Origin: Comamonadaceae bacterium OS-1
GTDB taxonomy: Bacteria; Pseudomonadota; Gammaproteobacteria; Burkholderiales; Burkholderiaceae_C
Length of the DNA stretch: 64,000 nucleotides
Reading direction: 5' to 3'
Assembly (NCBI GenBank): GCA_027923965.1
Contig: AP026969.1
Coordinates: 4,650,001-4,714,000 of the forward strand
Position numbers and translations under genes: made by a program. Below are positions 59,329 through 64,000 of the stretch, one piece after another (the first letter of the stretch is position 1; every line of letters starts with the position of its first letter). The notes beneath the pieces were generated by a model that did no database searches, had not been told where the DNA came from, and saw nothing but the letters and a program-made list of their open reading frames with translations.

Positions 59329-60133
59329 GGGGCAGGTAATTGCGGATCGCAGCGACGACCTCGGCCGGGTGGCTCATGTGGCCACAATGGCCGGTGATGT
59401 CCAGCACCTCCAGCACACTGTCTTGCAGATGCTGGTGCACGTATTCGCCCACCGACTGCGGTGCCAGCGCATCCACCCGGTGCTGCAAGACCAGGCAGGG
59501 CCGCGTCACCTTGGGCAGATCGGCCCGGTGGTCGGCAAAAAAGGTGGTCTGGGCAAACGCGCGGGCGACGACCGGGTCGGTCGAGCAAAAGCTGTCGCTG
59601 AGCTCGACGGTGGGTACGCTGGCCGCCGCACCCGCGGCTTCGCCCGATGCCACAGGCGCCAGGTACTGGGCCCAGCCGATGTAGTTTTGGTCCATCAGCT
59701 CCAGCAGGCCTTCCAGGTCTTCGCGCTCAAAGCCGCCCAGGTAGTCGGGCGGGTGGTTCAGAAAGCAGGGCGAGGGGCCCAGCAGCACCAGGCGTTCAAA
59801 CAGATGGGGCCGGGCAATCGAGGCCAGCATGCCGATGTTGCAGCTCACCGAATGGCCGATCAAGGTCACGCCGCTGTGCAGGCCCAGCGCATCGCAGACC
59901 TCCAACAGGTCCTGGGTGTAGCCCTGCAGGTTGCTGTAGCGCTGGCTGTCGAAAGCCGCCAGTTCCGACTTGCCGCTGCCCACGTAGTCGAACAGCACCT
60001 GCCGGTAGCCGTCGGCAAACGCCGGGGTGATGCGGCTCCACATGGTCTGCTGGCAGCCAAAGCCGTGGGCGTACAGCAGCACCGGGCCGCTGTCGCCCAA
60101 GACACGCACATTGTTGCGTCGCAAGATGTCCAA
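59306..60133 (-). CDS. RsbQ-like alpha/beta hydrolase
   Basis: This 275-residue alpha/beta hydrolase is of the RsbQ/KAI2/D14 type, with nucleophile elbow GHSVS at about residues 92-96, Asp in VDALAP and His in GHCGHMSHP. In Bacillus RsbQ makes a small hydrophobic signal for the PAS phosphatase RsbP. Here the downstream overlapping gene encodes a PAS-GGDEF protein, an analogous pairing. The coupling is strong positional evidence but the signal molecule is unknown. Confidence 0.85.
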   Translation of the reverse strand: MDILRRNNVRVLGDSGPVLLYAHGFGCQQTMWSRITPAFADGYRQVLFDYVGSGKSELAAFDSQRYSNLQGYTQDLLEVCDALGLHSGVTLIGHSVSCNIGMLASIARPHLFERLVLLGPSPCFLNHPPDYLGGFEREDLEGLLELMDQNYIGWAQYLAPVASGEAAGAAASVPTVELSDSFCSTDPVVARAFAQTTFFADHRADLPKVTRPCLVLQHRVDALAPQSVGEYVHQHLQDSVLEVLDITGHCGHMSHPAEVVAAIRNYLPHAEPAAA

Positions 60134-60162
60134 AATGCACTCCGAATGCCCCGTGGATAAGT

Positions 60163-60258
60163 TTGTATCCTAACGTAACGGGTTCGATTGTTGCGATTAT
60201 TGGAGTACTTGTAGCGGGGTATTTGTATGCTGTTCGGACAAACTTGAAAAAGGCATGA
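60163..60258 (+). CDS. Possible small membrane peptide, 31 aa (weak)
   Basis: A TTG-initiated frame encodes a short polar start and one hydrophobic helix, SIVAIIGVLVAGYLYAV, then RTNLKKA. It fills the gap upstream of the hydrolase gene. No ribosome-binding site is clear, and the TTG start is speculative. Treat as a candidate only. Confidence 0.2.
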   Translation: MYPNVTGSIVAIIGVLVAGYLYAVRTNLKKA

Positions 60259-60260
60259 AT

Positions 60261-60311
60261 GCTACATAAAAAGTAGCTGCTCATACCCACGCCATCAGCA
60301 TAGGAGGCCTG
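60261..60311 (-). repeat. Dispersed 3'-end hairpin repeat, copy 16
   Basis: On the minus strand it reads CCTATGCTGATGGCGTGGGT, then ATGAGCAGCTAC and a tail ending TGTAGC. It follows the Old Yellow Enzyme stop by 35 bases in the sense direction. Confidence 0.75.
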
Positions 60312-60346
60312 AAAGATCCCAATCTCGGGCCTCTGTGCTGCGGGCC

Positions 60347-61429
60347 TCAGCTACGTACAGCCGCCGGGTAGTCGGTGTAGCCCTCAACGCCCTGGCTGTA
60401 CCAGGTGGCGGGCACGTCGGGGTTCAGGGGCAGACCGTGGGCGAAGCGGTAGGGCAGGTCGGGGTTGGCCAGGAAGGGGCGGCCAAAGGCTACGCCGTCG
60501 GCCTCACCCGCGTCCAGTGCGGCCTGGGCGCGGGCCTGGCTGTAGTCGGAGTTGAGGAACAGCGGGCCATGGAAAGCCTTGCGGATCACCGGGTGCACGG
60601 GGGCGCGGTCGGCCTTGCCGAAGGTGCCGTTCAGCGGCGGCTCGCGCAGCTCCAGGTAGGCCACGTCCACGTTGTCCAGCGCACGGGCGGCGGCGCTGAA
60701 CAGGGCTTCGGGGTCGCTGTCGTTCACGCCCTGCGAGTCGCCGTTGGGCGACAGGCGCACGCCGGTGCGCCCGGCCCCGACGGTGTCGGCCACGCGCTGG
60801 GCCACTTCGGTCAGCAGGCGGATGCGGTTTTCCACCGGGCCACCGTAGGCATCGTCGCGCAGGTTGCTGTTGTCGCGCAAAAACTGGTCGATCAGGTAGC
60901 CGTTGGCGGCGTGCACCTGCACCCCGTCAAAACCTGCCGCCATGGCGTTGCGGGCAGCGTGGGCGTAGTCGTCCAGCAGGCGCTTGATTTCGTCGATGGC
61001 CAGGGGCCGGGCCTGGGCATAGCGCTGCTTGCCGCTGTAGGTGTGGGCATCGCCCGGGGCGGTGGTGGCCGAGGACGACACCGGCTGCGCGCCGCCCAGA
61101 AAGCTGGGGTGCACGATGCGGCCCATGTGCCAGAGCTGCATGTGGATGCGCCCGCCCGCGGCATGCACTGCGTCGGTCACCGGCTTCCAGGCCTCGACCT
61201 GTGGGGCCGTCCAGATGCCGGGGCCATAGGGCCAGCCCATGCCTTCGCGGCTGATGCCGGTGGCCTCGGTGATGATCAGCCCCGCCGTTGCCCGCTGCGC
61301 GTAGTAGGTGGCCATCATGGGTGTGGGCACGTGCTCGCGCGTCGCCCGCCCGCGCGTTAGCGGGGCCAGCAGGATGCGGTTGGGGGCGGTGAAGTTGCCG
61401 ATCTGGATGGGGTCGAATAAAGAGGGCAT
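60347..61429 (-). CDS. Old Yellow Enzyme / alkene reductase (NemA-like)
   Basis: This 360-residue FMN-dependent NAD(P)H oxidoreductase is of the OYE family and reduces activated alkenes, nitro compounds or quinones. It has NRILLAPLTRGRA near the N-terminus, the substrate-site segment HMQLWHMGR with the conserved His pair, and DGVQVHAANGYLIDQFLRD. I chose the ATG at 61429 (MPSLFDPIQIG). An ATG at 61438 (MAPM) is equally possible. It is followed on the same strand by an AKR gene 280 bases away. Confidence 0.9.
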   Translation of the reverse strand: MPSLFDPIQIGNFTAPNRILLAPLTRGRATREHVPTPMMATYYAQRATAGLIITEATGISREGMGWPYGPGIWTAPQVEAWKPVTDAVHAAGGRIHMQLWHMGRIVHPSFLGGAQPVSSSATTAPGDAHTYSGKQRYAQARPLAIDEIKRLLDDYAHAARNAMAAGFDGVQVHAANGYLIDQFLRDNSNLRDDAYGGPVENRIRLLTEVAQRVADTVGAGRTGVRLSPNGDSQGVNDSDPEALFSAAARALDNVDVAYLELREPPLNGTFGKADRAPVHPVIRKAFHGPLFLNSDYSQARAQAALDAGEADGVAFGRPFLANPDLPYRFAHGLPLNPDVPATWYSQGVEGYTDYPAAVRS

Positions 61430-61630
61430 AGGGGCCATTTCAAAAAAGGGTTGCACCGGGTAGGCAGGCCGCACGCGGGTGGACCTGTGCACTTCAGGTG
61501 GGGTGCTACGCGGGCATCGGTAGGGCCTGGAAATGAACCGCTGTGTTGGCGGATTGGAAACAATCCTGTGGCCCCACTTTGGCGGCCCTTGCGCCACTGC
61601 GGGTTGCAGGGTTTCCCGTGCAGGCTCAAA

Positions 61631-61688
61631 CGCTACAAATCCAGTAGCTGCTTGTGCTAGTCCCACCAGCACAAGAGCCACTTTTTCC
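61631..61688 (-). repeat. Dispersed 3'-end hairpin repeat, copy 17
   Basis: On the minus strand it reads GGAAAAAGTGGCTCTTGTGC, then TGGTGGGACTAGCACAAGCA and GCTACTGGATTTGTAGC. It starts about 22 bases after the aldo/keto reductase stop, in that gene's sense direction. Confidence 0.8.
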
Positions 61689-61709
61689 TTGGAACTTTTC
61701 CGCCGCCGA

Positions 61710-62759
61710 TCAGGCCAGTTGCTGGTCGGTCGAAGGGCGCTTCCACAGGTTGATGCCGCCGTCTACCGCGTGCTGGTCGATGCGGGCCAGCTCTTCGGCG
61801 CTGAAGTCCAGCTTCTGCAGGGCACCCACCAGTTCCACGATCTGCTCGGGGCGGCTGGCACCGATCAGGGCCGAGGTCATGCGCGGGTCGCGCAGCACCC
61901 AGGCGATGGCCATCTGCGCCAGGCTCTGGCCGCGCGCCAGGGCCATGTCGTTCAGGGCGGCGACGTGGGCCAGGTTTTTCGGGCTCAGGTGTTCGCTCTT
62001 GAACGAGCCGCCACCGGGCTGGTTGATGCGGGCGTTGGCAGGAATGCCGTTGAGGTACTTGTTGGTCAGCAGGCCCTGGGCCAGCGCGCTGAAGGCGATG
62101 CAGCCCATGCCATTTTCGGCCAAGGCGTTGAGCAGGTCTTCTTCGATCCAGCGGTTCATCAGGCTGTACGAGGGCTGGTGGATCAGGCAGGGCACGCCCA
62201 TCTGCTTGAGCAGCGCGGCGGCTTCGCGGGTCTTGCCCGCGGAATAGCTGGACACACCCACGTACAACGCCTTGCCCTGCTGTACGGCAGTGGCCAGTGC
62301 GCCCATGGTTTCTTCCAGCGGGGTGTCGGGGTCGAAACGGTGCGAGTAGAAGATGTCCACATACTCCAGGCCCATGCGCTTCAAGCTCTGGTCCAGGCTG
62401 GACAGCACGTACTTGCGGCCGCCGCCGCCCTGGCCGTAGGGGCCTGGCCACATGTCGTAACCGGCCTTGCTGGAGATCACCAGCTCGTCGCGGTAGGGGC
62501 GGAAGTCGCGGCGCATGTGCTCGCCAAAGTTGCTTTCGGCGCTGCCGTAGGGCGGGCCGTAGTTGTTGGCCAGGTCGAAGTGGGTGATGCCCAGGTCAAA
62601 GGCGGTGGTCAGCATGGCGCGCTGGGTGGCCATCGGCGTGGTGTCACCAAAGTTGTGCCACAGGCCCAGGGTGATGGCGGGCAGCTTCAGGCCGCTGCGC
62701 CCGGTGCGGCGGTACTGCATTTTGTCGGCGTAGCGGTCGGCTGCGGCGTGGTAGCTCAT
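61710..62759 (-). CDS. Aldo/keto reductase (YghZ-like)
   Basis: This 349-residue NADPH-dependent aldo/keto reductase resembles E. coli YghZ, an L-glyceraldehyde 3-phosphate reductase. AKR features include the catalytic Asp and Tyr in THFDLANNYG, the His in DIFYSHRFD and ISSKAGYDMWPGPYG. The ATG at 62759 follows GGAGA-type spacing, and the open frame upstream has no similarity. It forms a short transcription unit with the Old Yellow Enzyme gene or stands alone. Confidence 0.88.
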   Translation of the reverse strand: MSYHAAADRYADKMQYRRTGRSGLKLPAITLGLWHNFGDTTPMATQRAMLTTAFDLGITHFDLANNYGPPYGSAESNFGEHMRRDFRPYRDELVISSKAGYDMWPGPYGQGGGGRKYVLSSLDQSLKRMGLEYVDIFYSHRFDPDTPLEETMGALATAVQQGKALYVGVSSYSAGKTREAAALLKQMGVPCLIHQPSYSLMNRWIEEDLLNALAENGMGCIAFSALAQGLLTNKYLNGIPANARINQPGGGSFKSEHLSPKNLAHVAALNDMALARGQSLAQMAIAWVLRDPRMTSALIGASRPEQIVELVGALQKLDFSAEELARIDQHAVDGGINLWKRPSTDQQLA

Positions 62760-62836
62760 GGGGTTTGTCTCCGGCGTGTTGTGAGAAGGGATGGGGCATT
62801 CTAGGGAGTCGCGCGGGAGTTGGTGCACTGCTCGTA

Positions 62837-63697
62837 CTAAACACCCCCACGTTGTCGCAGCCATTGCCCCACCAGCGGCCAGATCTCCTTGTGGGCGCTG
62901 CGCGAGAGGATGAGGCGGTTGTGCGTGTAGTCCTCCAGAAAGCCCTGGGCTTTGCCACACACTTCGAAGCGGCGGTCGGGGCTGCCAAAGGCCTGCAGCA
63001 GTGTGTGGCAGCCCGGTGGTGGGGCGATACGCCGGTCGCCCGCGCCTGCCAGGGCCAGCACCGGCAGCGTAAGTTGCGCCAGCGCCCCCAGGTAGTCAAA
63101 ACCGTCCTGCCCGTGGAACGCCCGGCGCAGGTTCCAGCGGCACCACTGGCGCATCATGGCGGCATCTTCGTTTTCCGGGCCCATGCGCAGGCGGGGACCG
63201 CGTGCCGTGGGCGTGCAGCGCAGGTAGGTGTCAAACAGCCGCAGTACCGCCTGGGCGCGCCATGTACGTGCCGCCTCGGTGGCCTGGCTGGCCAGCATGG
63301 CCAGGCCCGCGATCTTTTGCCGGGCCTGCTGCGGATGGCGGGCCATCCACATCGCGGCCACCAGCCCACCCCCGGAATGGCCCACCCAGAACAGCCGCTC
63401 GTGCCCGCTGTGGGCCAGCACCGCGTCCACCACGCAGGGCACGTCCCAGCGGGCCACGGCATCAAAGCAGGCTGCCGTGCCGGCCGTGGCACTGTCGCCG
63501 CGCCCGCGCCAGTCAAACACCCAGGCCGTCCAGCCCCGGGTCTCCAGGTACATGGCCAGCCCCAGGCAGGTGCCATGGTTGGAAAACGAGCCATGTGACA
63601 GCAGTACCGGCCTGCCATTTGGCGGGCCGATGCGGCGCAAGGCCAGGCGGACACCGTCTGCGGTGGTGGCGAAACAGCTTGCGGGGGTGGGGTCCAT
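62837..63697 (-). CDS. Alpha/beta hydrolase
   Basis: This 286-residue alpha/beta hydrolase has the oxyanion region VLLSHGSFSNHG, the nucleophile elbow VGHSGGGLVA at about residues 106-115 and the catalytic His in a C-terminal segment. Its specificity is unknown; the cap region is typical of esterases or thioesterases. It starts eight bases after the sensor kinase stop, so the two are probably co-transcribed. Confidence 0.8.
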   Translation of the reverse strand: MDPTPASCFATTADGVRLALRRIGPPNGRPVLLSHGSFSNHGTCLGLAMYLETRGWTAWVFDWRGRGDSATAGTAACFDAVARWDVPCVVDAVLAHSGHERLFWVGHSGGGLVAAMWMARHPQQARQKIAGLAMLASQATEAARTWRAQAVLRLFDTYLRCTPTARGPRLRMGPENEDAAMMRQWCRWNLRRAFHGQDGFDYLGALAQLTLPVLALAGAGDRRIAPPPGCHTLLQAFGSPDRRFEVCGKAQGFLEDYTHNRLILSRSAHKEIWPLVGQWLRQRGGV

Positions 63698-63705
63698 CGC
63701 CGCCC

Positions 63706-64000
63706 TCAGCAGGGCAGCTCAATCACAAAGCAGGCACCGCCGCCTTCGCGGCCTTCGCAGCGCACCGTGCCGCCGTGGCGCTCGGCGATGGACTTGACCA
63801 GGGCCAGGCCCAGGCCGACACCGCCGTTGGTTTCGCTGGCACCGGGCAGGCGGTAAAACGGCTCGAAGATGCGGTCGCGCAGCGCGGCGGGCACGCCGGG
63901 GCCGCGGTCGAATACGCGCAGCACGGCGTGTGTGCCATGCTGCTGCAGGCTGACATTGACTGCGCCGGTGGTGTAGCGGCGGGCGTTTTCCAGCAGGTTG
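63706..64000 (-). CDS. Sensor histidine kinase, C-terminal part (truncated by window end)
   Basis: The visible 97 codons, read from the right edge, form the end of a HATPase domain: N-box NLLENARRYT, the G1 box FDRGPGVP and G2 GGVGLGLALVKSIAERHGG, ending in FVIELPC. The upstream sensor and HisKA parts lie outside the window. It is probably a transmembrane kinase of a two-component pair. Confidence 0.88.
   Translation of the reverse strand, partial: NLLENARRYTTGAVNVSLQQHGTHAVLRVFDRGPGVPAALRDRIFEPFYRLPGASETNGGVGLGLALVKSIAERHGGTVRCEGREGGGACFVIELPC

Noticed and set aside
60150..60165. DnaA-box-like TTATCCAC on the minus strand
   Set aside because: A single imperfect box without a cluster or AT-rich unwinding region is no evidence for an origin here.
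1..64000. Search for rRNA, tRNA and CRISPR arrays
   Set aside because: No rRNA-like, tRNA-like or regularly spaced repeat-spacer structure was recognised by eye; the dispersed repeats are too far apart and too variable to be a CRISPR.

Overview
The window looks like a chromosomal segment of a GC-rich betaproteobacterium. It is probably Burkholderiales, family Comamonadaceae (Rhodoferax/Polaromonas/Acidovorax-like). That placement is an inference from gene families, gene order and codon use, not from a database search. The left end is an origin-proximal block: 3' end of rsmG, a LysE exporter, parA, a small hydrolase and parB. A near-perfect parS site lies inside rsmG.

Layout. 0-4 kb: rsmG/parAB block. 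4-15 kb: two convergent lipoprotein genes, an FAD-linked oxidase diverging from a cobalamin adenosyltransferase across a 62-bp MITE-like palindrome, gamma-glutamyltransferase, a Uma2 protein, a LysR/omega-transaminase pair and a PLD-like protein. 15-21.7 kb: a TetR-controlled aromatic catabolic operon (FAH hydrolase, extradiol-type VOC dioxygenase, MhpA-like hydroxylase, MFS transporter, exported amidohydrolase). 21.7-31.5 kb: a LacI-controlled sugar or polyol operon with a complete ABC importer, two Gfo/Idh/MocA oxidoreductases, two TIM-barrel isomerases, an HTH-only RpiR protein and a UPF0303 protein. 31.7-36.5 kb: a large hybrid histidine kinase, an EamA transporter and a thioesterase.

36.2-47.5 kb is the most accessory part. 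It has a roughly 0.8-kb segmental duplication (thioesterase 3' end plus a BRO-N/DinD-like gene) flanking small orphan genes, a LysR/MFS/MFS/GST cluster, a solitary integron gene cassette with a recognisable attC, and an AlbA_2/ATPase gene inserted just upstream of radA. 49-53 kb: an SHP-type cytochrome, a diheme cytochrome c and a cytochrome b561, followed by a QseBC-like two-component system. 53.6-55.8 kb: ilvE, a zinc-finger protein and waaF. 56-60 kb: two diguanylate cyclases, a RES/Xre toxin-antitoxin pair between them, and an RsbQ-like hydrolase overlapping the PAS-GGDEF gene. 60-64 kb: an Old Yellow Enzyme, an aldo/keto reductase, a hydrolase and the 3' end of a sensor kinase.

Two sequence-level signals stand out. 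First, a dispersed hairpin repeat of about 55 bp occurs about 17 times and most often sits immediately after a stop codon in the sense orientation, with compensatory changes in its arms. Second, both copies of the BRO-N gene carry a perfect 13-bp inverted repeat at the same place in the coding sequence, but with different arm sequences. I saw no rRNA, tRNA or CRISPR array and no integron integrase in the window.
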